A stretch of DNA of 10,813 nt from contig JAUXAJ010000180.1 of NCBI GenBank assembly GCA_030620005.1, positions 1-10,813 on the forward strand, given 5' to 3'. Source of the stretch: Promethearchaeota archaeon. GTDB taxonomy: Archaea > Asgardarchaeota > Lokiarchaeia > Sigynarchaeales > SOKP01. Shown one piece after another: positions 1 through 6,731 of the stretch. The position numbers were made by a program, and so were the translations under genes. Each line of letters begins with the position of its first letter. Within the stretch, counting starts at the first letter, position 1. A model generated the notes under the pieces. The model worked only from the letters and a program-made list of their open reading frames with translations. It did not search any database and was not told where the DNA came from.

Positions 1-1626
1 AATAAGATTACAAATTTATTAAGTAAATTCGAAACAACCGAGTTAATTTCAATTTTTGGTAATTCTTTTAAAGAACATGCTAAAAGATATGTTCGGTGGG
101 GTTGGGATTACAGCGTGCCTGTAAAAAATATGATGTTAAAAAATTATTTTAAGAGAGCAAGGACGGAAGAAAAAAAATTATATTACAATCAAAAGTTAAA
201 TAAAATAAATTCCCTACAATTAACGAAAAAAGATCCAACGAAAGTCGGTAATCCTTCGAGGCAAAAAAATATTGACACTTTTACAACACTACAATTAATT
301 GAAGATTTACGCCAAGAAATCAAAAAGCTTTCCGAAGAACTGGCAATAATGTTCCCTGAAAGGCTTATTAATAAAGTAAATTCGTTTGGAATGACTATGT
401 TGTCACAATATTGGGATTTTTCAGATAATTATGTTAGAAGAAACAAGAAGAATTTCTTGAAGGATTCTAGTAAAAAGTTTTCTGATAAAAACTTAAACCT
501 TTTGGAAGAGAAACTAAGCAAAAGACTCGGTGCTAAAGCTTTAGGGTGTGTTTATATCATTAATGAGTACAGAAATGATCAAATTAACGGTCTTGATTTC
601 GTTTCACAGTTATGTGTTGAGCTAGGGCGCGTTTCTGGTGAGATTTCAATATCAAATATGGAATTAGGGATTATATTAGGGGCCACAAAAGGTTTCGTCA
701 AGAGAACATTAAGCCGATTAACTAATCCGAATCAAAAAAAACACCGTCAATACAATCCTAATTTCAAGTTTGATCTTGAAAGGTTGGATTCGATGATATT
801 CAATCTAAAGACCATTTTTGGACAACGCGCTATGCAATGCTTGGAATTAATCGAGAAATACAAACTCGCCAGTCCGAATTTGAAAGAATATACTCACCAG
901 AAACATAACATTGAAAAGTCTCATTTCTTCAAGAATATTGATTCTGACGATAAGGCATACTGGTTCGGGTTTATGACTGATGGGTATTTGATTAAGAAAG
1001 AACAAAGGATAGGGTTAGAGCTATCGATTAAAGACGAAAATCAAGTGCGGGATTTTGCCAAGGCTATCGGCATCGATGAGAAGTATATTAAACCTAGAGA
1101 GCGATTCTTGAAACACAAGGGGGAATTAAAAAAATATTCAACTATAGAATTAAGATTTGGGTGTAAACCTATGTGGCAAGAATTAAAAGATAACGGTCTT
1201 TATGGTTCTAAATCGAACCGAAAAGAAGTACCTCAAGTAATTAAAGCTCTTGTCCAAGTCGCTAAAAATAAGGAGGGAGATCAATGGTATGAAACACCTG
1301 AAGGAAAAACAACTTTAGCGTGGCTTCTTGGGGTATTTGACGCGGATGGGTCCTATCGTGGTGGATTACGGGGAAGGCTTTTTTCTTCGAATGAACTATT
1401 ATTGGAGGATTTAAAAGAACTTTTCGGCATCAAGAATCGTGTTTCGACACGCGTGGAACCAGGCACGGTCAAGTTCGCCTTCGATAGAGCATACATCAGT
1501 AAAGGTTATTATTCTATCGAGCTCGGACCAGATCTATACGAAAGGATGATTAATAGTTTTAACGGTGGATTAGATAGAAAGCGACCAGAGCCTTCATCAG
1601 TAGAACCTCGTTATCTTGGGTCTTAA
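1..1626 (+). CDS. LAGLIDADG homing endonuclease-like protein, 5' end outside window
   Basis: The reading frame is open from base 1, so the GTG at 115 is not the true start; 541 residues are visible and the N-terminus is missing. Two LAGLIDADG-type motifs are seen: AYWFGFMTDG (about residues 319-328, counting base 1 as residue 1) and WLLGVFDADG (441-450), with acidic residues D327 and D449 in the catalytic positions. Two motifs in one chain are typical of monomeric homing endonucleases that cut long, near-palindromic DNA sites. The N-terminal half is helical and basic, with a helix-turn-helix-like stretch near 220-240. It carries an internal repeat, residues 159-193 against 256-290, alignable without gaps. 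There is no C-terminal His-Asn as in an intein, and the protein ends in its own stop codon. It could be free-standing, or have N-terminal domains outside the window. The family call is firm; activity and target are unknown. Confidence 0.85.
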   Translation, partial: NKITNLLSKFETTELISIFGNSFKEHAKRYVRWGWDYSVPVKNMMLKNYFKRARTEEKKLYYNQKLNKINSLQLTKKDPTKVGNPSRQKNIDTFTTLQLIEDLRQEIKKLSEELAIMFPERLINKVNSFGMTMLSQYWDFSDNYVRRNKKNFLKDSSKKFSDKNLNLLEEKLSKRLGAKALGCVYIINEYRNDQINGLDFVSQLCVELGRVSGEISISNMELGIILGATKGFVKRTLSRLTNPNQKKHRQYNPNFKFDLERLDSMIFNLKTIFGQRAMQCLELIEKYKLASPNLKEYTHQKHNIEKSHFFKNIDSDDKAYWFGFMTDGYLIKKEQRIGLELSIKDENQVRDFAKAIGIDEKYIKPRERFLKHKGELKKYSTIELRFGCKPMWQELKDNGLYGSKSNRKEVPQVIKALVQVAKNKEGDQWYETPEGKTTLAWLLGVFDADGSYRGGLRGRLFSSNELLLEDLKELFGIKNRVSTRVEPGTVKFAFDRAYISKGYYSIELGPDLYERMINSFNGGLDRKRPEPSSVEPRYLGS

Positions 1627-1644
1627 ATATTTATTATTAAATTG

Positions 1645-1656
1645 TTTTATATATAT
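1645..1656 (+). promoter_or_regulatory. Probable TATA box of the LRR gene
   Basis: A TTTTATATATAT tract is centred about 44 nt before the ATG at 1695. With the usual archaeal spacing, transcription would start near 1677 and leave a leader of roughly 18 nt. No Shine-Dalgarno sequence precedes the ATG. The surrounding DNA is AT-rich, so the box is only a candidate. Confidence 0.4.
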
Positions 1657-1694
1657 CTAAAAATAATGAAAACATAAAAAAGTAGCGAAAAAAT

Positions 1695-2450
1695 ATGGAA
1701 CCCGCGTCCGTTTTTTTTAGGGGTAAGGAATATAAGGTGAACACAAGGCGACAGTTTCTCGATTTAGGAGGGATTGGGATAAAAAAAATAAGCGATGTCC
1801 AAGGACTCGAGGAGTTAACCGATTTAAAATGGTTAGAACTCGATGGAAACAATATTTCCACGATTGACGGGCTAGACTCATTCCAAAGGCTCGAAGACTT
1901 ATTTTTAGATGGGAATAAAATTACTGAAATCTCGGGGCTTGGCGAATTACATTCCTTAAAAAGGTTAGGTCTTGGCGCAAACGAAATAACGAAAATATCA
2001 GGGCTTGATAACTTACCTAATCTAACAGGGCTTAATATTAAGATCAATAAAATCTCGGAGATTAAAGGTTTGGACGCATCAACCAACTTAATTAAGCTGG
2101 ATTTGAGTAGCAACAAGATCTCGGAAATTAAAGGACTCAAAAAATTGGGAAACTTGAGAATATTACTCCTTTCGAGAAATAAAATCTCTACAATTTCCGG
2201 TTTAGGCTTGTTAAAGCGATTGGAAGTTCTTTACCTTACCAGAAATAAAATTACAGAATGTAGAAACTTGGAGAATAATGTTAACCTGAGAAAGCTTGTT
2301 ATTGCCGATAATCCCATCAAAAATATTGAACCCTTAAAATCCTTACCAGCGTTAAAGGAACTCTCCATTGCTGATACACTTGTTTCGGAATACGATATGC
2401 GGAATTTTGAGTCGTCAAAAAAAGGAATTATCCTATTTCATAGTTACTAG
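1695..2450 (+). CDS. SDS22-type leucine-rich-repeat protein
   Basis: The 251-residue protein is almost entirely leucine-rich repeat. The ladder asparagine of the LxLxxN pattern recurs exactly every 22 residues, at N52, N74, N96, N118, N140, N162, N184 and N206, with a degenerate unit before (from about residue 21) and after (T228 in place of Asn). The NKIxxIxGL continuation of each unit is the SDS22-like / LRR_4 subclass, which forms a curved solenoid used for protein-protein binding. There is no signal peptide, membrane segment or attached enzyme domain, so it is probably a cytoplasmic binding or scaffold protein; its partner cannot be read from the sequence. It lies 68 bp after the endonuclease gene, has its own candidate TATA box and converges on the next gene. 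Such short solenoids are common in Asgard genomes (family knowledge). Confidence 0.92.
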   Translation: MEPASVFFRGKEYKVNTRRQFLDLGGIGIKKISDVQGLEELTDLKWLELDGNNISTIDGLDSFQRLEDLFLDGNKITEISGLGELHSLKRLGLGANEITKISGLDNLPNLTGLNIKINKISEIKGLDASTNLIKLDLSSNKISEIKGLKKLGNLRILLLSRNKISTISGLGLLKRLEVLYLTRNKITECRNLENNVNLRKLVIADNPIKNIEPLKSLPALKELSIADTLVSEYDMRNFESSKKGIILFHSY

Positions 2451-2527
2451 TTTGAAGAATTTAGGAAATCCTTAAACAACATATAAGAGCAGAACTGTTA
2501 AAATCTGGAGTTAAGAGTTAATTACCG

Positions 2528-2845
2528 TTATTTCAAGTCCCCCGCTTTCTTTAGTTTCAAAGGGAGCTTTGTAAATTCCTTGTTCAGCTTGGAAAGCAGT
2601 CTTTCTAGCCTCTCTCGTCCCGCTCTAAACTTGTCAACAATTTTCTTTTCTAAAGATACGGCTTGCGCTGGTTTCGAACTGGTCGCGGAGACCAGCTCGT
2701 ATGCAGCATTAAGTCTCAAGTGGTGGTTTCTCCTCGATTCAAGCTCCGTCCTGTTTAACTCCTTGAGGTGAAACTTGATTTCCACGAATTGCTCTATTCT
2801 CTTTTCGAAATCGGTTGTGTCTTCGTGGCGTTCTTCTCTCGACAT
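2528..2845 (-). CDS. Small charged helical protein, unknown function
   Basis: The 105-residue protein is not recognised. It is rich in Glu, Lys and Arg with regularly spaced Leu/Ile/Val, and looks all-helical, probably coiled coil: one helix at about 12-50, a Ser/Ala/Pro-containing break near 53-62, and a second helix from about 64 onward. There is no Cys, signal peptide or membrane segment. The ATG at 2845 follows an AGAAGGTAACG stretch, a weak ribosome-binding match, and a TATA-like TTTAAATAA lies about 40 nt upstream. By hand count, 109 of 240 bases in 2581-2820 are G or C (45%), against 17-18 of 60 in samples from the HAD and URO-D genes. This suggests recent acquisition or a different history. 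It converges on the LRR gene. A spurious frame is possible, but the promoter, start and amphipathic pattern favour a real gene. Confidence 0.55.
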   Translation of the reverse strand: MSREERHEDTTDFEKRIEQFVEIKFHLKELNRTELESRRNHHLRLNAAYELVSATSSKPAQAVSLEKKIVDKFRAGRERLERLLSKLNKEFTKLPLKLKKAGDLK

Positions 2846-2880
2846 CGTTACCTTCTTTTTTACTTCTTATTAATGCGTGG

Positions 2881-2891
2881 AATTATTTAAA
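2881..2891 (-). promoter_or_regulatory. Candidate TATA box for the 105-residue orphan
   Basis: Read on the minus strand, TTTAAATAATT lies about 40 nt before the ATG at 2845. This is compatible with a short leader that includes the weak AAGGT ribosome-binding match. Confidence 0.4.
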
Positions 2892-2983
2892 CAAAAACTA
2901 AGCCGTTATAATGGCATATGAAGCGAAATCCGAAATCTAATTACGGATTCTTATTGTATTCTCGTAACAATCCCGCGTCCAAC

Positions 2984-3032
2984 AAAAATTCTCGAAGGGA
3001 AAGGTTGTGAAAAGGTTGTGTCCCTCACGAGA
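2984..3032 (-). terminator. Hairpin plus U-tract ending the radical SAM gene
   Basis: Just after the radical SAM stop codon (minus strand), bases 2990-2994 pair with 3028-3032 and 2996-3000 pair with 3021-3025. This gives ten base pairs interrupted by a 1x2 internal loop. The 20-nt apical loop is built from two copies of an 11-bp unit (AAAGGTTGTG plus one base, at 3000-3010 and 3011-3021). On the minus strand the hairpin is followed at once by AA and five Ts (2988-2984). The form resembles a bacterial-style intrinsic terminator, although archaeal termination mostly needs only the U-tract. Confidence 0.65.
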
Positions 3033-3040
3033 TGATCATT

Positions 3041-4312
3041 CTAAATTTTGTGTCTTTTTAATTTAATCGCGAAATCTTCTTGTTTTTTCCAACTTCCAAA
3101 CATTGAGCCTTTAGAAGTTAATTCTTCTATTATATCCTTAATGTTTTTATCTATTTTCCTTACAGGTTGCTTCGCAAATGGAGTTTGAGGTAAGGGAATA
3201 AAAGAATGACCGTGAATCCTTGCCCCCATTTTTGACAAATCTTTCATCATTTTTATGGTTAATTCTCTATCATCTTCATTTTCATTTGGCAATCCGAAAA
3301 TAAAATCTACATTGACTTTAAGATTGGAAGCTAAAGTTAATTCGACCGCCTTATAAATATCTCTGACAGTATGACCTCTACGACAGGAATCCAAGATTTT
3401 CTGACTTCCTGATTGAGCGCCCATCGTGATATTGTCGTTAGCTGCGTATTTTAAAACCAATCCAAGCGTTTCCTTGGTCACGTGTTCAGGCCTTACTTCC
3501 GACGCGAATGACCCTAAAAAAATCTTGCCCCCGGCACCTAATATTTCTCTTGTTTTAACTAGCAATTCTTCTAATTTCTGTATATTTAGCTGAATTCCGT
3601 CTGGAGAACCGTAGGAAAATGCGTTTGGAGTAATGAATCTAATGGCCGTCAAGTCTCCGTAATGATTTTTTAATATTTTAATGTGTTTGCTAACAGCATC
3701 TATACTTCTATGTCTTGGATTAGTCCCTAATATATATGGAGTTTGGCAAAAATAACACATGTAAGGACACCCTCTAGTTATTTCAATTGCTCCAAATTTA
3801 ATATTTTTGGTAGGAAACGGGGGATACATGTCTAAATCAATGGGTGCTCGTTTTCCCGTGTATATGTACTTGCCATCGTTGTTAAAATAAGCAATACCCT
3901 TGGTATTCGCAAGAGTCTCGTTATTTCGGATGGCTTTAACCAGTTCTACAAATGTTTCTTCTCCTTCTCCTCTAATGACAACATCAAACTCTAATTTTAA
4001 CGTGCCTTCTGGGTCTCCCGTTGGATGAGGTCCACCTGCTATAAAAATAGGTTTATTTCCAAGTTTTTTTCTTAATACTTTCAGTAGATCGTGTGTTTCG
4101 AATAATTGAGTAGTAAAAAAGGATATCCCCACAATGACTTTCACGTATTTTTTAAGAACGCTCTTTAACTCTTGAATTAGTACTTCTTTAGCGGAAAAAA
4201 AATAGATGGCTATGTCTGATAAACTTTCATCAGTTTCGAGAGCTCCAATTACGGCGTTAAAACTATACTTATTGTCTTTATGATAATATACAACGATTGC
4301 TATATCTTTCAA
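3041..4312 (-). CDS. B12-binding domain / radical SAM protein, MJ_1487-like family
   Basis: The 423-residue protein has two domains. Residues about 1-135 resemble a cobalamin-binding Rossmann fold (IVGISFFTTQ near 60-69, then IFIAGGPHPTGDPE at 89-102 and the VVIRGEGEETF segment at 111-121), without the classical DxHxxG motif, as is usual in B12-dependent radical SAM proteins. Residues about 170-380 form the radical SAM core, with the iron-sulfur ligands C182, C186 and C189 in RGCPYMCYFC. The length and layout match the archaeal MJ_1487-type B12/radical SAM family, whose reaction is not known to me. The start is a TTG at 4312; the frame upstream to the TGA near 4355 has no ATG, GTG or other TTG. 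There is no Shine-Dalgarno match. The gene is a single leftward unit, divergent from the membrane protein gene. Confidence 0.92.
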   Translation of the reverse strand: MKDIAIVVYYHKDNKYSFNAVIGALETDESLSDIAIYFFSAKEVLIQELKSVLKKYVKVIVGISFFTTQLFETHDLLKVLRKKLGNKPIFIAGGPHPTGDPEGTLKLEFDVVIRGEGEETFVELVKAIRNNETLANTKGIAYFNNDGKYIYTGKRAPIDLDMYPPFPTKNIKFGAIEITRGCPYMCYFCQTPYILGTNPRHRSIDAVSKHIKILKNHYGDLTAIRFITPNAFSYGSPDGIQLNIQKLEELLVKTREILGAGGKIFLGSFASEVRPEHVTKETLGLVLKYAANDNITMGAQSGSQKILDSCRRGHTVRDIYKAVELTLASNLKVNVDFIFGLPNENEDDRELTIKMMKDLSKMGARIHGHSFIPLPQTPFAKQPVRKIDKNIKDIIEELTSKGSMFGSWKKQEDFAIKLKRHKI

Positions 4313-4484
4313 TTGAAAACACTTAATAAAGCGAGGGTAATAAATTAATTTAAATCATTATATTATACATTTTTTTAATTCCTTCATGATAACATATATA
4401 TTAAAAATTAAATGTATAAATTTACTTATTTTATATAATTAAATATTTGAAATTAAATAATCATATTTTAATTAGGAAAAAAAA
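4313..4484. promoter_or_regulatory. AT-rich divergent promoter region
   Basis: This 172-bp gap separates the leftward radical SAM gene from the rightward membrane protein gene. It holds a 12-bp palindrome TAAATTAATTTA (4341-4352), which overlaps the likely TATA element of the radical SAM gene, about 35 nt before its TTG. Two TATA-like tracts precede the membrane protein gene (TTATATAA at 4431-4438 and AATTAAATAA at 4451-4460). The AT bias makes it impossible to choose one with confidence. Confidence 0.4.
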
Positions 4485-4940
4485 ATGTTGTTTGAATGTA
4501 TTATAGGGTTCACAATCGAGGAAGCTGGGATCTGCTGGTTTGATTTCTTTAGTATTGGACATCTCTGTTTTGGTTTAGGCACATTTCTAATCATTTCGTT
4601 ATTCTATACGATTCCCAAGCATAAAGGTAACGTCCCAATTTTTTCCTTGTTATTCGTTTTTATTCTCACGCTGATTGTCCTGATCGCATGGGAGATAGTA
4701 GAAAATGTCGTATTTGTTGCAATTGGCTGGAAATTTGAAGATCAACCCGATAGTTGGCAAAATATAACAACTGACCTAATTATTGGCGTTATTGGAGCAA
4801 TAATTAATTGTGTAGCAGCATATGAAACAGTAGATAAATGGGAAGGAAAAGGCATACGATGGTATTATTTTACAGGAGTTATTGCGTTTGTAATTTGGCT
4901 TGTATTTTTCTTCATACTTCGGTATTTTACTTATTGGTAA
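4485..4940 (+). CDS. Four-helix integral membrane protein, unknown function
   Basis: The 151-residue protein is strongly hydrophobic, with four likely membrane helices at about 22-42, 52-72, 95-113 and 128-147. Polar residues sit at or inside helices: H26 in the first, W69-E70 with E73-N74 (WEIVEN) at the end of the second, and D89-S90-W91-Q92-N93 followed by D97 leading into the third. This WExxEN / DSxxN / D pattern recalls the DUF2585-like group of small membrane proteins, but I cannot confirm membership. Such buried charges may bind a metal, proton or small substrate (inference). The ATG at 4485 is preceded by AGGA eight bases upstream, a weak ribosome-binding match. A T-rich tract follows the stop. 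Confidence 0.85.
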   Translation: MLFECIIGFTIEEAGICWFDFFSIGHLCFGLGTFLIISLFYTIPKHKGNVPIFSLLFVFILTLIVLIAWEIVENVVFVAIGWKFEDQPDSWQNITTDLIIGVIGAIINCVAAYETVDKWEGKGIRWYYFTGVIAFVIWLVFFFILRYFTYW

Positions 4941-4951
4941 TGCTGGATAAG

Positions 4952-4985
4952 AATTAATATTAATTTTATTTTTCTTTTTATTTTA
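4952..4985 (+). terminator. Palindrome plus T-rich tract after the membrane protein gene
   Basis: A 14-bp perfect palindrome AATTAATATTAATT (4952-4965) runs into a tract made almost wholly of T (4964-4985). This is compatible with archaeal oligo-U termination. The same AT-rich stretch may also contain the TATA element of the next gene, whose ATG is at 4992, so the two functions may overlap. Confidence 0.4.
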
Positions 4986-4991
4986 AATATC

Positions 4992-5744
4992 ATGGTTGCG
5001 CTTGACAAATATGTTACTTTTAAAAAGGGTACTTTACCACTAATAATTTCCGTGCCTCACGGGGGTTCCTTCAAATTTGGAGAAATTCCTACGAGAAAAG
5101 AGGGTATTCTTGGTATAGATAAAGGAACGATTGAATTAGCTCAGGAGCTTATTGAGTTAATTGAGAGATTTTCAATTAAACGGTTTTCGCTTGCAAAAAA
5201 GCCTTCCATTTTAATTTCAAATATTAGTAGAAGCAAGATAGATTTCAACCGATCAGAGAGCGAAGCATTTCAAAATGATTCTGCTATTGCTAAAAAGATT
5301 TATCATTTTTATCACGAGCAACTAAAAAATACTATAGAAAAGAATATACGACTATTCAAACGATCCCTGTTGATTGAAATTCATGGTTTCGAAAAGTATA
5401 AGCGCCCTCCTGGATTTAGAGATGTGGAAATAATATTAGGAACTCGAAACTTGAATACAATCCTACCTAAGCCTGATCAAAAAGTAAATTTGGGTGAAAA
5501 CATTCGGGGAAAAATAATAAATCGTTTTCTTAAGTTAGGGATTCCAATTGCTCCAGGTCATCCAAGGAGAAGAGAATACGTGCTAAAGGGAGGCTTTATT
5601 ACTCAAAAATATGGTGCCAACAATATTACTAAAAGTCAATCCATTCAAATCGAATTTTCTGATAGAATTAGAATTCACGATAAAGAATTACGAATAAAAA
5701 CCCTCAAATGTCTTGCAGAACTCTTGTTCAACGAGATCGCGTAA
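4992..5744 (+). CDS. N-formylglutamate amidohydrolase-family protein
   Basis: The 250-residue protein carries the FGase family pattern in order: LIISVPHGG (17-25), SKIDFNRSESEAF (81-93, with D84, N86, R87), LLIEIHGF (126-133), LGTRN (149-153), GGFITQKYG (200-208) and IQIEFS (218-223). The family hydrolyses N-formyl or related amide bonds of acidic amino acids, usually with a divalent metal. The motif normally written D-x-H is E129-I-H131 here, a conservative change in the putative metal site. No histidine-degradation genes are nearby, so N-formylglutamate need not be the substrate; a related N-acyl amino acid is equally possible. The length fits the family and the ATG at 4992 is the only sensible start. 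It is probably cytoplasmic. The family call is fairly firm, the substrate is open. Confidence 0.8.
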   Translation: MVALDKYVTFKKGTLPLIISVPHGGSFKFGEIPTRKEGILGIDKGTIELAQELIELIERFSIKRFSLAKKPSILISNISRSKIDFNRSESEAFQNDSAIAKKIYHFYHEQLKNTIEKNIRLFKRSLLIEIHGFEKYKRPPGFRDVEIILGTRNLNTILPKPDQKVNLGENIRGKIINRFLKLGIPIAPGHPRRREYVLKGGFITQKYGANNITKSQSIQIEFSDRIRIHDKELRIKTLKCLAELLFNEIA

Positions 5745-5796
5745 TTCTCCAGATTTATTCGGTTGATTTAAAACCTTTAACTCTAATTTAAACGCT

Positions 5797-5823
5797 ATAA
5801 AACAATAATCATTCTTGTTTTAT
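5797..5823. repeat. Perfect 9-bp inverted repeat between FGase and HAD genes
   Basis: ATAAAACAA (5797-5805) and TTGTTTTAT (5815-5823) are exact reverse complements around a 9-nt spacer. The element lies 52 bp after the FGase-family stop and about 30 bp before the HAD TATA box. It could be an operator for the HAD gene or a hairpin terminating the upstream transcript, with the right arm giving a short U-rich run. Confidence 0.5.
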
Positions 5824-5852
5824 CACTATTAATCGTATCTATATTGATAACC

Positions 5853-5865
5853 TTTTATAAATATT
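5853..5865 (+). promoter_or_regulatory. TATA box of the HAD gene, giving a leaderless transcript
   Basis: TTTTATAAATATT is centred about 23-25 nt before the tandem ATG codons at 5882 and 5885. Archaeal transcription starts about 25 nt after the TATA centre, so the RNA would begin at or next to the start codon. There is no ribosome-binding site, in agreement with leaderless initiation. Confidence 0.6.
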
Positions 5866-5881
5866 AATCATTTAATATTTC

Positions 5882-6613
5882 ATGATGAAAGAAATGGACA
5901 AAAAGATGGGTTTTTGCTTTGACCTCGACGGAACTTTAATCAACAGTACCGATATAGGAGATAAGGTTGAAAAGGAAGTTATTAAAAAATTTAATATACA
6001 GATTAATGAAAAATTGGAAAAAGAAATAGATGAGCTCATATATGAAATTGTCCAAGGCGAAAATAGAAAAAAACTGGGAAGAAAAATAATGTCCGTTATT
6101 TTCAAAAAATTAGGATTAAACTTTTTTCAAAGGATTAAAGCCTTAGCGCTAGCTGGAAAAATTTTTAAGGAGGAGGTAAAAAAAATTAAATTATTTGAAG
6201 GAGTAGAATCTCTATTTGATTTTTTAGATGTTAACGAATATCCTTATACAATAGCCACAACTTCTTCTTCAAAAGAAGTTGACGACCGTCTTAAAAAATT
6301 TCCTAATTTTTATAAAAAATTTAATGGAAAACTTATTACGAGAAGTTCTGTTAAATATTTAAAACCACATCCAGAAAGTATTGAGAAAGCTTCAAGAATC
6401 ATGGGTGTCCCACTGAATCGCTGTGTAATGATTGGCGACATGCACACGGATATAAATATGGGAAAAGCCGTTGAATCGATTACAATTGGCGTTTTAACAG
6501 GGCTTTTTTCAAGAGAAAAATTTCTTCTTATGAACCCGGATTTCATTATTGACTCTGTATCTGAAATACCTGAAATTATCGATCAAATAAAAAATAAGGT
6601 TTATAATAATTAA
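5882..6613 (+). CDS. HAD-superfamily phosphatase (phosphoglycolate phosphatase-like)
   Basis: All four HAD motifs are visible in the 243-residue protein: motif I FDLDGTLINS with nucleophile D14 and D16; motif II IATTSSS (124-130); motif III lysine K161 in KYLKPHPE; and motif IV MIGDMHTDINMG with D186 and D190. The helical insert between motifs I and II (about 22-105) is a C1-type cap, as in the phosphoglycolate phosphatase / Gph group. It should be a cytoplasmic magnesium-dependent phosphatase acting on a small phosphorylated metabolite; the substrate cannot be read from the sequence. The start is a tandem ATG-ATG directly after a TATA box at leaderless distance. It seems to be a single-gene unit. 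Confidence 0.9.
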   Translation: MMKEMDKKMGFCFDLDGTLINSTDIGDKVEKEVIKKFNIQINEKLEKEIDELIYEIVQGENRKKLGRKIMSVIFKKLGLNFFQRIKALALAGKIFKEEVKKIKLFEGVESLFDFLDVNEYPYTIATTSSSKEVDDRLKKFPNFYKKFNGKLITRSSVKYLKPHPESIEKASRIMGVPLNRCVMIGDMHTDINMGKAVESITIGVLTGLFSREKFLLMNPDFIIDSVSEIPEIIDQIKNKVYNN

Positions 6614-6679
6614 TTAAAAAATAAAAAACATGTCTATCTATTTTATACAAATTATAAAAATAAAAATTGCTTTATTGGT

Positions 6680-6698
6680 TGTAAAGAACATTTTTACA
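6680..6698. repeat. Short inverted repeat before the small helical gene
   Basis: TGTAAA (6680-6685) and TTTACA (6693-6698) pair perfectly around a 7-nt spacer. They lie 34-52 bp before the ATG at 6732, where a promoter would be expected. Six AT-rich pairs can arise by chance, so an operator role is only possible. Confidence 0.25.
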
Positions 6699-6731
6699 TT
6701 ATTTTGAATTCTTGTTAAGATTTGGGGAAAA

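Noticed and set aside
1..1626. Possibility that the endonuclease lies in an intein
   Set aside because: The frame ends in its own stop after PRYLGS, with no His-Asn splice junction and no host protein continuing afterwards.
1637..2140. A 167-codon open frame antisense to the LRR gene
   Set aside because: The 22-residue repeat with regular codon choice keeps the opposite strand open. The predicted peptide is just a Ser/Pro/Leu-rich mirror of the repeat and has no family features.
2665..2720. tRNA-like look: a GGTTTCGAAC stretch next to a CTGGTC/GACCAG hairpin
   Set aside because: No acceptor stem, D-arm or CCA-side pairing can be built around it, and it lies inside the 105-residue reading frame.
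2924..2949. Tandem CGAAATC heptamer and AATCCG/CGGATT inverted repeat in the gap after the orphan
   Set aside because: Six pairs with an 11-nt loop and a two-copy 7-mer are within chance for this size of gap. They have no clear position relative to a promoter.
5872..6546. Open frames antisense to the HAD gene (5872-6105 and 6310-6546)
   Set aside because: Both are covered by a gene with all four HAD motifs; the peptides are Phe/Ile/Ser-rich, as expected from AT-rich antisense reading.
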